Assembly: GCA_023014485.1 (NCBI GenBank)
Contig: JAJOZX010002714.1
Coordinates: 1-64,000, forward strand
Reading direction: 5' to 3'
DNA from: Bathynomus jamesi
Taxonomy: Eukaryota; Arthropoda; Malacostraca; Isopoda; Cirolanidae
DNA length: 64,000 nucleotides
Shown here: piece by piece, positions 1 through 11,500 of the stretch
How positions within the stretch are numbered: the first letter of the stretch is position 1
Layout: each line of letters begins with the position of its first letter
Program-made: the position numbers and the translations under genes
Notes under the pieces: generated by a model
What the model was told of the DNA's origin: nothing
Databases searched by the model: none
What the model saw: only the letters and a program-made list of their open reading frames with translations

Positions 1-424
1 ACGGCTCGTACACTACTTTCAGCAAAACTAGGTACACTGTGGTTAGCAAACATCTGAAAAGCCAAACACCTTGGTGGCAATCTATGTCGCCTCCGAAACG
101 CATTATTGCGCAAAAGTTTATTCCGTGTTTATATTAAAGTTCGCCCTCAAGTTATTGACAATACAGGCTACAACAAAAGGTTTGAAATAACTGGATTTCC
201 ATCTTAGTTGTATGGTATTTGAATTTCTTATTAGCGTATTTGTCATACAAATTACGGCATTCTTTCTTAATGTAAGGATCGTCGCTTGACTATCGATGTA
301 ATATGACCTACATACTTCAATTCGTGTTCCTGAATAATAGCAACACAATTTAATTTAAATACATGTATATTTTTGCTGTCTACATTGATCAATGAAAAAA
401 CGCCTAACCTTTGTTTAATCCATA

Positions 425-471
425 TTAGACCGGCCGCACGCAGGATCGTCTCGCGACTTGAGCCGGCCTAA
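425..471. repeat. short inverted repeat, GGCCGGC-type MITE end
   Basis: Starts TTAGACCGGCCGCACG and ends with the inverted AGCCGGCCTAA. The same termini bound a longer ~190-bp element at 58556-58745, so this looks like an internally deleted copy of one MITE family. Confidence 0.45.
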
Positions 472-479
472 AGGCGATG

Positions 480-1620
480 TTTGGAGCTATACGAAACGAA
501 TGTTAAAACCAACAATACATGACTGTTATTTATAATAATATTTTACCGTCATTCGAAAACGACGCTAAAATACAACTTCAAATATGAATTATAAAGGATA
601 TTTTTCCGAAATGGATTTCGCTGTTATTTTAGGGTTAACGTTCTTCAGTTTAACAACCGTGTTATGGCAATATCCTTGAAAATTATTTAAAATTTTCATA
701 ATGCAATTCCCCACCGCTATTTGAACAGCATATAATAATTGCCCAAAGAGTGACTGTAAACTAATTTTTACACCAACAGTAAATTGGAAATTTTTTATTT
801 GTTAATTTGAAAGTTAAACAGTAAATTTTCAAATCAAAGTTTCAGTATTAATTTTGCAGTAAAAACTATGGTTTAAAGAGTTTATAACCAGTATATTTAC
901 AAAACCTGATAATTCACGGTTATCATCAGGTTAATTCAGAAAACAAATGGTAAATTCTTATGTTTACAAGCTGGCAGTTATTTTAACAGGAAATTAATGT
1001 TCTTAAAATAATGTCTGAGAGTGACTTCCTTACTTACAACAACAGCTAAATTAAGAACTATTCTTAATTTAAAAACCTCTTAACTTTCGTGTTAATATTA
1101 TTACATCTAAAACACTTAAAATATTACCATGTTAAAATATGCATTCCAAAAGCGCATTAATCGCCACTGCGCACGAAATCTCTGTAATAGTCATGGACGT
1201 AGGACGCAGCACGTACCTGTTAATAACGAAATTGCATCAGTCCGGACTGGGCTTCAACACAGATGGTCCAGACCACTATTTTTTTTTTTCCAATTTTTAC
1301 AAGTACATAACGTAAATTTTAACCAAACATCCTTGTTTTAACACGTAATACGAATAACGCTCGAATACCCCCCCCCCTCCTTTTTGGGGGTTAAATTGTG
1401 TCCAAATGTGTCTAAATTTGCGATTTAACTGCTTGAAATAAGCACATCTGGATTCTGGACCAGTTCGGACCGATCCAAATGGCTTTGGGTGTATCATTCG
1501 TAGCTGTACAACTTTTATGGAATTTTACACGAATATTTATTTTTCCTAACTATATTTCAAACTATATTTTCAATATTTAACAATAATAATTAAATACTTC
1601 AAAAATATATTACAATTCAT
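480..1620. other. AT-rich stretch without a recognisable gene
   Basis: No frame here has coding character. About 650-850 is similar to 10070-10240 (shared words such as TTTTCATAATGC and GTGACTGTAAACT), so it holds a diverged dispersed repeat of unknown type. A C-run lies near 1370 and a T-run near 1277. Confidence 0.4.
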
Positions 1621-1622
1621 TT

Positions 1623-1827
1623 GGATCACCTAAAGATCAGGGCCCCAGCCTTCTCTAGTTAGCCTTATAAGGCTAACTAACGAAAATATCACGACCTAAC
1701 CTGACTATATCGTTTGGTCAACTGTACGCCCTTGACACGATTGGTTAGGTTAGGTCGTGATATTTTCGTTAGCTAGCCTTATAAAGCTAACTAAAGAAGG
1801 CTGGGGGCCCCGATCTTCGGGTGATCC
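1623..1827. mobile_element. fold-back MITE with 8-bp target duplication (hAT-like)
   Basis: A ~205-bp near-palindrome running from GGATCACC to GGGTGATCC, with long arms containing AACGAAAATATCAC and GGTTAGGTTAGG words. It is flanked on both sides by the identical octamer ATTCATTT, the 8-bp duplication expected of hAT-type transposition. No coding capacity. The arm core recurs in the fold-back element at 38441-38820, so the two are related. hAT assignment rests on the duplication length only. Confidence 0.7.
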
Positions 1828-1959
1828 ATTCATTTTTAGAAACGAGAATTACATCATTACATCGGAATATTTCCTTTTTCTATGAATCCGTCCCGTAGCT
1901 CATCTAATTTACAACTTAGGCAAACAATTTTGGAATCTGTCTTAATCGATTTGATAATG

Positions 1960-2015
1960 GAGTGGGGTGGTGGGGGGGGGGGGTGGGGGGGGGGGGGTGT
2001 TAGGGTGGGAATGGG
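1960..2015 (+). repeat. G-rich tract (G-quadruplex potential)
   Basis: Several consecutive runs of four or more G, two of them over ten long, separated by single T residues and followed by GGGTGGG and GGGG. This satisfies the usual G3+ quadruplex pattern on the plus strand. Confidence 0.6.
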
Positions 2016-2412
2016 GAGACCAACATTACCTTGGAAAAAGTCCCCGCAATGATCTTGCATCTACGTTCTACAAAAAATAACCGTAATTATTTTTGCTTTT
2101 ACCGCGACGCAGCTCCATGATTCAAAATACGACTTAAGTCACATACAACCGCATATTTCGTCAGAAAATTACAATAACTTAAATTTTACGATGCCTCTTA
2201 ACATCGAACAAAAATTAACTGCTTAAAGTGACGATACCAGAGACTCCTGTTCCGATATTAAGAGTAAAAAGTTTTTCTTACTGGTAAAATAAAAAATTAC
2301 AATGAACGTTGCGTATTACTCAAATATTAACGTAGAAAATGTGATGACTTAAAACCAGTTATTTATCATCATTACGAAGGGAGGATGTTAAACAAACAAA
2401 ATATTACCCACC

Positions 2413-2443
2413 GTGTGTGTGTGTGTGTGGTGTGTGTGTGTGT
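2413..2443. repeat. (GT)n microsatellite
   Basis: About 30 bp of GT with one interruption, directly beside the SINE that follows. Confidence 0.8.
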
Positions 2444-2451
2444 TATATATA

Positions 2452-2740
2452 ACCTTTGGTTAGCTTCTGCCCGAATTGTTCATTCTGACGAAGGTCAAGT
2501 TTTTCACTCTACTTTAGACCTACAGTTTAACGTGGAATCCGAACCACGCCCCATCAGCAGCCCAGCGTCTTAACCACTAGGCCACCTAGGGTACCCATTT
2601 ATCTACCAACCACTTTTTTTTTATTGTGTGGAAGGATGAACAGCTGGGTTTTGCTGCGCGCCGGGGCTGCTGTCGGGTCCCGAACCCAGGGCCGATGGAT
2701 TCGTAATCAGCGACACTAACCACTACACCACCGAGGCGCA
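2452..2740 (-). mobile_element. dimeric tRNA-derived SINE
   Basis: Read on the minus strand there are two tRNA-like modules. One has an A-box-like TGGTGTAGTGG and GGTTCGGGACC; the other has GGTGGCCTAGTGG and GGTTCGGATTCC. They are joined by a linker that mentions AGTGGTTGGTAGATAAATGG. The same two-module arrangement occurs on the plus strand at 36797-37083, which marks it as a dispersed pol III SINE and not a pair of tRNA genes. It abuts (TA)n at its 5' end. Confidence 0.65.
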
Positions 2741-2772
2741 TTATATATATATATATTAGGTCTATATATATA

Positions 2773-2818
2773 TGAAGTTATTTATATTTAAATATTTATT
2801 TAAATATAAATAACTTCA
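2773..2818. repeat. AT hairpin
   Basis: Near-perfect inverted repeat with GAAGTTATTTATATTTAAA arms around a short centre, embedded in (TA)n. Confidence 0.55.
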
Positions 2819-2912
2819 AAGAGTTGTTTGATTTCTATCCGTAAAATAATGATAAAAATGGAAAAAAAATATTAAAAAATGCTGCATTACTTATGGGATG
2901 ACCTAATATATA

Positions 2913-3138
2913 CAGGGTGATTCAAAAGTCAGGTTACATAGGGATATACTGTATTATGTAATGATACAGGGGAATAGTCACATCACATGTTCGATATGGC
3001 CACCGTTAACGGCAATGCACTTGTGCAGCCAGCTAGGAATATCACATTAATGCGTTCCTCCTTCGATAACATCTCATAACTCATTTACCTGCAAAGAAAC
3101 AGAAAAGCCTTATGTCACCTGACTTTCGAATTACCCTG
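2913..3138 (-). mobile_element. mariner remnant, 226 bp
   Basis: Termini CAGGGTGATTCAAAAGTCAG and the inverted CTGACTTTCGAATTACCCTG, flanked by TA on each side. The minus strand near 2990-3040 still encodes a stretch resembling the C-terminal end of mariner-type transposases (W-L-H-K-C, then N-G-G-H-I-E-H). The rest of the gene is lost. Confidence 0.65.
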
Positions 3139-3174
3139 TATATATATGTAGCCTATATATATATATATATATAT

Positions 3175-3693
3175 AACTGCAATGACCACGCAGTATATTA
3201 ATGTATAGAAACGACGTAAGTATAGAGGAGTGTTCTGCACACGAAGAGAAATAACGAACAAATGAAAAATGAGGTAACCGCCCGGGAATCGAACCCACGA
3301 TCTTCCGATTGCCGGTCAGATATGCTATCCACTACACCACGGGCCTCGATCAGTCAGAAGTGGTAATTCTCCTACATAGGGCAGAAACCAATGCCTTGAG
3401 AGGGCACCCTCGCAAATCGTGAATATGTACATTTAACTGCAATGACCACGCAGTATATTAATGTATAGAAGCGACGTAAGTATAGAGGAGTGTTCTGCGC
3501 ACGAGGAAGAGAAATAACGAACAAATGAAAAATGAGGTAACCGCCCGGGAATCGAACCCAGGATCTTCCGATTGCCGGTCAGATATGCTATCCACTACAC
3601 CACGGGCCTCGATCAGTCAGAAGTCGTAATTCTCCTACATACGGCAGAAACCAATGCCTTGAGAGGGCACCCTCGCAAATCGTGAATATGTAC
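3175..3693 (-). mobile_element. tandem pair of tRNA-derived SINEs
   Basis: Two ~260-bp units in direct tandem (3175-3434 and 3435-3693), nearly identical. On the minus strand each has an A-box-like TGGTGTAGTGGATAGC, then GGTTCGATTCCC, followed by a tail of TGAGGTAACC and TTTCATTTGTTCGTTA type. Tandem duplication of a whole SINE unit suggests local recombination and not two insertions. No intact cloverleaf is claimed. Confidence 0.65.
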
Positions 3694-3821
3694 CTCTATA
3701 CTTACGTCGTTTCTATACATTAATATACTGCGTGGTTCGATTCCCGGGCGGTTACCTCATTTTTCATTTGTTCGTTATTTCTCTTCCTCGTGTGCAGAAC
3801 ACTCCTCTATACTTACGTCGT

Positions 3822-3828
<7 letters not shown>
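3694..3828 (+). mobile_element. inverted partial copy of the same SINE
   Basis: Carries the B-box side (GGTTCGATTCCCGGG) and the tail of the SINE in the opposite orientation to the tandem pair, ending in (TA)n and (GA)n. The A-box half is absent. Confidence 0.6.

Positions 3829-3889
<61 letters not shown>
3825..3889. repeat. (TA)n followed by (GA)n
   Basis: About 42 bp TA and 23 bp GA. Confidence 0.85.
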
Positions 3890-4287
3890 AACAGTAAAAT
3901 CAAGAATACAAAACGGCCAGAAAAATACTATAAAAAATTTAAATAAATTAATTATTTAATAAAAAACAACATAATACAAACAGACACTAAAAAGAAGAAA
4001 CAAAAAACCTTCAGGATACTAACGAGCCTCGAAATCGATACCTTCAAGCGGTGATCGAATGGCAAGAAAAATGAGAAACTAATTACGATTGCTCAGCTTC
4101 ACATCGTTTATTATTAACTCGATACGAAAGACCAAAACGCAACTTATGAATGCAATTCTTCAATTATTCGTCCGCCTTAATTCCCCTTTAAAAATAAGCT
4201 ATTGATTCCGGTCGTATGGTATTTAAAATTAAGTCTTTATCTGCAGCTTTAATACCACAATTCAAGGTATCTCTGCAGTTCAAGATA

Positions 4288-4345
<58 letters not shown>

Positions 4346-5476
4346 CGAGTCAAAAGTTCTGCCTCAAAATTATTCATTGTATAGTTATTTTTTAGATAAG
4401 ACTTATCTCACCGTGTGTGTGTGTGTGTTTAGGCATGTACGTGCTGCAGTGGACATTTCTCATATAATTGTGTGTACAGTTAATTTCTTATCGCTCTCTC
4501 TCTAATTCAGTCTCCCTCTTATCTATATCTAGGAATTCTCTCTCCTCCCCCTCTCTCCGCATTAATTATTCCTTTATACGCCCCCCCCCCACTCCTCTCC
4601 TCCTCTCTCCGCATTAATTATTCCTTTATACGCCCCCCCCCCCATTCCTCTCCTCTCCTCCCAGATACCGATTTTGAATCGGGGGCGTATCGCAACGATA
4701 TCTACGAACCCATAAAGAACGGTGACAATAATTTGCCTTGGTTGGATGGTTAGTTTCATTATAATTACGGTCCAAGATCGACACGGACGAGAGAGGGGCG
4801 CACTCGAAGGGAGTGAAATGACGCTTAAATGCAATTAACGAATTGCGTCGTTGACGATTCACTTAAATACATTACGTTAAAAATAAATCGAGCTTTCCAT
4901 TACGAAATGATCCGCATGGACGAGATTTGTATGAGCGACCAACAGTGACGTACGACGTTTGCCGCGCATATCATATCGAAAAACTTAAAATTCAGACGTT
5001 TACGTACGTTAACTATTTAATGTTGACGTTGCAGCGCGTAAAAAGTTCGAAAAAATGTTATACATAAAAATTAAAACTCCGATGAAATGACGTGTTCAAG
5101 ATTAAATTGATAAGGAAGATGCAACAACTCGAAAACGTGCGTCGAAACGAGTAGCACGCATCGTCGTCGTCGTCCTCCTCCTTTAGTCCTCTAAAAAGAC
5201 GACTCGGTGTCTCCTCCAATAACGAACGATCGCGCGACTGACGTTTGCGTTACGAGATGCTTCCTTTATTGCAGTAATTTATAACAAAATTGCGAACGAT
5301 TTATGCAAACAATGTCTTTTGCAACGCTTTTTTTCATGTCCAATTAAAGGACTGAATGCACGAGAGAGAATCAGGGGTGCTCATCATCCAGAAAGGTGGT
5401 ACACTCCCTCTTTTTTTATTTTTGCAAAATTGTCCCCAAATAATAATAAATAATAATGATGATAATAATGATGATA

Positions 5477-5514
<38 letters not shown>

Positions 5515-5700
5515 TATAAAACAAAACGTGTTCAGACACAATGAAACACGTTGCTTACCTCGAAAAACTTCCCAATTAACTCGCTCTCTCTCTTATTCCC
5601 GAGCCAAAAAATACGAGCCATTTCTTACCTGCAACATAAAGAACAGAAATTAGTGTCGGAAAACTGCGACTCTAAAGTTTATTAAAAAACATCATCAAAA
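3890..5700. other. gene-poor stretch with microsatellites
   Basis: Contains (GT)n at 4290-4343, a duplicated ~58-bp segment with C-runs (about 4551-4600 and 4611-4655) and (GAT)n at 5455-5513. No frame resembles a protein. Short frames here translate the repeats. Confidence 0.5.
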
Positions 5701-5708
5701 CAGTGCCT

Positions 5709-5716
5709 TATATAAT

Positions 5717-5787
<71 letters not shown>
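5709..5787. repeat. (TA)n microsatellite
   Basis: Nearly 80 bp of TA beside a Penelope-type terminal remnant. Confidence 0.85.
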
Positions 5788-5790
<3 letters not shown>

Positions 5791-5893
5791 ACCCACAAGA
5801 ATAATAAAAAGCGATTCTAAGTCCTTTTGTATATTCAACATTACACCTCGTCAGGGAATAAGTGGTAAAAGGCAAGAAGCCGACAATATACAT
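5788..5893 (-). mobile_element. degenerate hammerhead-bearing retroelement end
   Basis: Minus strand reads CTTCTTGCC, then CTGACGAGGTGTAA, then ATACAAAAGG and TTCTTGTGGGTGTAC. This matches the element at 29540-29720, where the hammerhead core is intact. Here the GAAA of the core has become AAAA, so cleavage activity is unlikely. Confidence 0.45.
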
Positions 5894-6552
5894 CTCTGTA
5901 CAACGTAAACAAAATAATTTGAAGAAATAAGCAAAATATTCAACAAGTACTAATTGAAGTGTTTCGTAATCCTACTAATAATAACGCGTATGTTCACTTT
6001 TATTATGACCATCACCCCTCGATAAAATCTTTAATTTCTTCTTCTATGTTTCTCAGAGCATTCAGAGTTGTTAGTCACGAATTTTTAAATTCTGAGTTAG
6101 GCAATATTATGATGAACACTGGTATTGAACTATGGTGGTCGATGTGACCAAGAAAGAAGAGAGTGAAGAAGAGAAACTGGAACAGACGAAGAAATGGGAA
6201 AGAAATAGAGAAAGAGTGGAACAGAAACGAGAGCGTGAGTAGAAGAAGAAGACAGGCGCCCGGGCTCAACCAGGCACGCGCAGGCGTTAAGAGCAGGCTC
6301 TTTTGTAGATTTGGGAATCCGAACCCTGAGGCCTACTAACCTCACAAGGAGGAAGCAGGCCCCCTAAAAAAGTGACAACAGATGCCGATAGCAGAACCAC
6401 CGACACCTTCTCGGAGGATGGAAGAGAGAAGAAGATCTCCACCTCCAGCGAGGCCACACGACAATCGACCAATCGACCTTCCTCTCTGAACTATGTTATA
6501 TATTCCATTTCTAGAAAGTTGCTTAAGCAAAGCTAAAGAAAATAGTAGTATA

Positions 6553-7880
6553 CACTGCGTTCGCACTTATTAAGCAGATTACATTTTCTCCAATGTTTTC
6601 AAAAGTTTTTCCCCGATTTCAATGAAATTTGTAGCAAATAATCACTATATATAGCAGCATTGATGGTGTTCATTTCGATAAAATATTTTCATAATTAAAA
6701 TTCTCATTTTATTGAAAAATATGTAAAATATTGTGTTCGAATTATTAAGCAAGTATTATATTTACGGATCTAAATGGTGAAAATGGGTAAGAAGAAGGAT
6801 TTAACATTAACTGAGAAAAGAAAAATAGAAGTTACTCGCTGAAAATATAAAATCTATTGAAATTGCGAAGCAGTTTGGCAGAGCTTATCAAATTGTAAAC
6901 AAGTTTGTAGCGGAGGGTACCAAACTGAGGCAGCGAAGTGATAAAGGAGCTATAAGAAAAGTGACAAGGCGGCAGATATTAATCAAGCGCAAATTGCAAA
7001 GCATCCATTGTCCTCGAGTAAAGAGGTTTTTGAGCAGGCTGGCATACATAATGTACCAAGAACATCTCGATGTGGAATCCTCCAAACAATTGGCAAGACG
7101 TGTAAACCTACGATTCAGTCACCATTAACACCCAGGTACAAGCAGCAGCGTGTTGAATGGGCGCGTCAGTACGTGAAAACAGATTTTAATACTGTATTGT
7201 TCACCGATGAATGAAAAGCAACCCTTGAGGGACTTGATGTTTGGTCAAGAAGATGGATTGCTGAGAGCCAATTTCTACCATCGAGATTAAGACGCCAACA
7301 AAGTGGAGGTAGTGTCATGTTTTGGGCAGGATTGATAGGCAATGAAGTAGCTGTCCCAGAGTGCCTGATGGTGTAAAAATGAATGCCCAGTCTTACACAA
7401 GCTTTCTAAAAGAAAACCTCACTCCATGGTAGAGATTGACCCTTAGCAATCCATCTTCTTGACCAACCATCAGATCCCTCAAGGTTGCTCTTCATTCATC
7501 GGTTAACAATACAGTATTAAAATCTGTTTTCACGTACTGACGCGCCCATTCAACACGCTTCGCAATTTCAATAGATTTTATATTTTCAGCGAGTAACTTC
7601 ACTATTTTTCTTTTCTCAGTTAATGTTAAATCCTTCTTTTACCCATTTTCACCATTTAGATCCGTAAATATAATACTTGCTTAATAATTCGGAACACAAT
7701 ATTTTACATATTTTTCAATAAAATGAGATAATTATTTTAATTATCAAAATATTTTATCGAAATGAATACCATCAATGCTGCTATATATAGTGATTATTTG
7801 CTACAAATTTCATTGAAATCGGGGAAACGCTTTTGAAAACTGGAGAAAATGTAATCTGCTTAATAAGTGCGAACGCAGTG
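6553..7880 (+). mobile_element. rearranged Tc1-like element
   Basis: Termini CACTGCGTTCGCACTTATTA and the exact inverse, flanked by TA at 6551-6552 and 7881-7882. The first ~280 bp and last ~280 bp are inverted copies. The right arm also contains inverted copies of internal transposase segments (7441-7560 mirrors about 7160-7255, followed by a mirror of about 6785-6868). The element is therefore a partial fold-back made from its own left half, and cannot encode a full transposase. Confidence 0.75.
6777..7437 (+). pseudogene. Tc1-family transposase, broken
   Basis: The plus strand begins with a Tc1-like N-terminal region (MGKKKDLTLTEKRKIEV) followed by a stop and frameshifts. It recovers a helix-turn-helix-like stretch with S-R-C-G-I-L-Q-T and then R-Y-K-Q-Q-R-V-E-W-A-R. 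The first catalytic aspartate is in V-L-F-T-D-E at about 7196-7213, followed immediately by a stop, then by L-D-V-W-S-R-R-W-I and S-V-M-F-W-A-G at about 7310. The second aspartate and terminal glutamate are missing because the right third was replaced by inverted left-half sequence. Confidence 0.7.
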
Positions 7881-8196
7881 TAACAGTATAATTCCGAGTG
7901 AATTTGGTCATAAAAAAATATCCTTAGCCCCCTTTACTATTACCATGCGTAAAGTTTAAACATCTCCCGACATTATTTAAAACAATTGGAATTAACGTAA
8001 TCTTTGAGTATAAAAATACTGTTAAACCTCGCCTAACAAATTAAAAACGGCCCAGATAATGCAGTTGGCTCTGTCTACTCGATTGGATGTAAACAATGCG
8101 ATTCAGTTCAAACTGAGAAAACTTTAGATGCCAGAGCAAAACAGCATAAATATCAGCGTAGGACGGCAAATAATTCTAATGCATTGTTTGACCATA

Positions 8197-8253
8197 TGTA
8201 CAAATCGATGAATCGATACAGAATTTAAATTCTGTACCGATTCATCGATTTGT
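8197..8253. repeat. perfect hairpin
   Basis: Arms TACAAATCGATGAATCG and its inverse with a CAGAATTTAAATTCTG centre. Could be a small palindrome or a collapsed MITE. Confidence 0.5.
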
Positions 8254-8394
8254 AATACCTGGTATTCATGCATTAAAACCAAGCTCACCCTCTCGTCTAT
8301 TGTTAATTTCGCAGCCATCCCCTACCTAAAAAAAAAAATAATATATAATCAACGCTGAAAATTCCTATGCGCTACTTTTGCGCCACCCTGTATA

Positions 8395-8485
8395 AGGGTG
8401 GCCACAAAGTCCCTTTGCAGGAAAATCAAGAGCAACATACAAATATGCAGTAATTTCACTGCAAAGGGACTTTGTGCCCACTCTG
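8395..8485. mobile_element. mariner-type MITE, 91 bp
   Basis: AGGGTGGCCACAAAGTCC and GGACTTTGTGCCCACTCT termini, TA at both ends. It shares its right TA with the next MITE. Confidence 0.55.
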
Positions 8486-8487
8486 TA

Positions 8488-8596
8488 CAGGGTGGCCATA
8501 AAGTCTGGAAACATAGGATATATTAAGATTTTTTCTCTGTTGCGGATACCTACAGTCCCGAGAAAAATGTCCTTTCCCGACTTCATGGCCAACCTG
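8488..8596. mobile_element. mariner-type MITE, 109 bp
   Basis: CAGGGTGGCCATAAAGTCTG and the inverted CGACTTCATGGCCAACCTG termini, flanked by TA. Confidence 0.55.
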
Positions 8597-8599
8597 TAG

Positions 8600-11500
8600 A
8601 TATAATCATAGTATTAAATGGGAAAGTTCTAAATTCTTGTTAAAAATAAAGACGTAACAGAAAGTTGCATTCTGGAATGTGCAGTCATCTATTTTAGAAA
8701 TAATTTCAATAACAGTTCGGGAACATATAAAATGGACCACATCTTGTTAAAATACCTTTTGCTTGGTGCTCGGTACTCGTAAATTTTTGGTTAATCCCTC
8801 CTAACTCTTTTGTTTACGCTGTAGATACATATATTTTTGGCTTCTTGCCTTTTCCCTTCATTCCCTAACGCGGTGTACTGTTTCACTTTTTTCTTGTGGG
8901 TGTGCATCATTTATTTATTTCACGTGTTTAATTGTGAAACTCATTTTATATATATATAATTTGTCACAGGAATGCATTAAATCTTGCGACAAAACTGGGA
9001 GTTACGCAGTCGTACTTGTACCCATTCCGTCGACAGAACCAAAATATAGACACACTAAAAACCTAACACCCTAACCTATCTTAACCTAATAATAATCTGA
9101 AGTCGATCAGATGTCGTAAGACCGACGCGGCGAGACGGAGAAAAAAATAATTGCGACCGCGTATGTCAATAGTGAAGAATAAGCTTAACCATTCAAAAAT
9201 ACCGCTTCAATCCACTATCGAATGGAGCGTGTCGCGTACGAGAGAAATAAAAACCATTAAGAATGAACGTTCTTCCCGGAAAAAAAAAATTACATACACG
9301 CGCGTGAAAGCAGAATAAAACGAGAGTTGCGCTTTTGGTCCAGTCTCTGGAGAACCAAACTTTGGTTTTAAGGCTGCCAATCAACATTATGGACGGAATA
9401 GCAATTACAAACCAATAAAGACCAATATTTTCTATACTGCAGCCAGTTTTCGTGTGTCAATACGAGCATTACAGTAATTACCTCTGTTAAGCGAGACGAA
9501 TAAAAGAGACCAGTTTCAATTTACTCGTCACACTCTTTACATATTTAAAACTGTCAATCCAAAAGCTTTTCCCTGAACATGCGACATCATGTCGTTCAAT
9601 AAATAAAATAAAAAAATATATATTTACGTATATATATTATATATATATTACACAAAACTGTAGCGAAAAACAATTTCTCAGAATTTAAGTTAAAAATATA
9701 TTCTAAGAAATAAACAAAAATTCAAGAATTTTGTTTGAACGTTTAAATTTATTATAGCACTGTAAAAGCTGACTGTTACGTTCACAGTGAATGACTATTA
9801 TTGTAACCGTATTTTACTGTCTTCCCAAAATAACAAAATAGTGTGAAATAAGAATTACGCAAGATATTTATCCCAAAGGGGCTTTACCGTCGTTCCACTG
9901 TTAATATTTTTTTTTCTTTACCACTATCAACAAAGTTAAGGACGGTCACTCGTCCAACTATACTGAGTCGATTCAATAACGTCGTTTAACGTCACTGATG
10001 TAACGGGAAACGGCGTTTCGACGTGGCCACGAAATAACCATTATTTTAACAGGTTTACGGGTTTATATTGTTAATATAAAGATATCCTCAAAAATTATTT
10101 TAAGTTTTCATAATGCTATTTGAACAGTGTTTAATATTTGCCTGAAGTGTGACTGTAAACTATAACTTTACAGAAACAGTAAACTTGTAAAGTTTGAACT
10201 TAGTTTGAGTTTAACTAAATTTTCAAATTACAAACTCATCGTTATTTGAACTGTAAAAAACAAAAAACAAGTGTCTTAAAACATGATTACGTAATCAGTA
10301 TTTTTTTTTTTGTCAAAGAAAACTGCTAATTTACAGAGTTGCTTAATCGTTAACTTGAAAAGCAAAACGCGAATTTTTAGGTTATAAACAAACTCACTCT
10401 TACCTTGACGGCAAATGACTTTTCTTGAAAGCAAAGCCCGTACCTTCCGCTCTAACAGCAAAGACAAATTCACCAACCTACACATACTACATTACAATTA
10501 CAGTAATATAACAAAGCTTTTAAAATATACAATACACAATGTAATCGCAAAACTGACACTTGAAAATTAAACAAAAAAGTCAATATTTATACCATTCACT
10601 TTTATTGTAGGAAAGTGTATCTTCAATTACAAAAAAATAATAATAATAAAAATGCTTCACAATATAAAATAATTTGTATGGAAATTTAATGTATTTTATT
10701 CCTGAACTTGTATTTGCTGAAGAAAAAAAAAACTCGTATGCAACAAACAAGCTTATCTTCCAAGTTTCAAAAAAGTTTGCACAATGGCTACAAAGGCTTT
10801 CAAATACGCAATAAGAAGAATGGCATTTTGACGACGACGACGACGACGACGACGACAGCGGCAAATAATAATAATAATAATAGACGTACTAAGCGCCTCT
10901 GTCACACTCAATATTTGTAATAATAGCAAATATCGGTACCAATTTTATGAATTTTACACCGATATTTTATAACGATCCTTTTTTTTTAGACTATTTTGAA
11001 TCTTCAACAATCACAAGAATTATGTCAGAACGACACTGATACCCATGGGGCACTAACCTTTGATGCAAAGACCCGATACACGTGTATGAATTTTCATTAA
11101 ATTATGTTGAGAGGTTCAAATGTGATGGAGGATGGATAAGTACAATCCATATCCAGGCATAATTATGCATTTCAAATAAAATTAATTAAAATGATTTTAC
11201 ATCCACACACTACGCAAATATCAACTAATTATTTTTACTTAAATTACAGCGACTGGATCACTGTTGAAATAGAACTCAACCAACAGTCTCGTCTGAAATT
11301 ACGTTATGGTAATGTTAAATTTAATCCGTTTTAGCCCAGCGTGATCATATGCCCACATAGTTTCCTTTAGTTTAAAGTAAAAAAAAAAAAAAAATAGGGT
11401 CTTAAAAGGTTAACGGGTGACAGGGATAGAGAGAGGGACTTTACTGCTGTTTAAATATTAAAAAAAAATATTCTTATTCGTGAAGTTACGAGAACTGTGT

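Noticed and set aside
1200..1490. Possible element with GTCCGGACTGG and inverted GTCCGAACTGG ends.
   Set aside because: Only about 12-15 bp match loosely and no target duplication or second copy was found.
3277..3346. Possible tRNA genes at the A-box/B-box-containing segments (also 18091-18165, 43170-43245).
   Set aside because: They occur in dispersed, duplicated units with long shared tails, and I could not fold a convincing acceptor stem and anticodon arm. SINE heads explain them better.
5356..5653. Frames with poly-Asp or poly-Met in the (GAT)n tract.
   Set aside because: Pure translation of a trinucleotide microsatellite, with no flanking coding signal.
6290..6360. tRNA-like segment on the minus strand with GGTTCGGATTCC.
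   Set aside because: The spacing to the A-box-like sequence is too short for a tRNA head and no second copy was found here.
9040..9085. Telomere-like CCTAACC words (also AACCTAACC elsewhere).
   Set aside because: Only a few irregular words; no tandem array.
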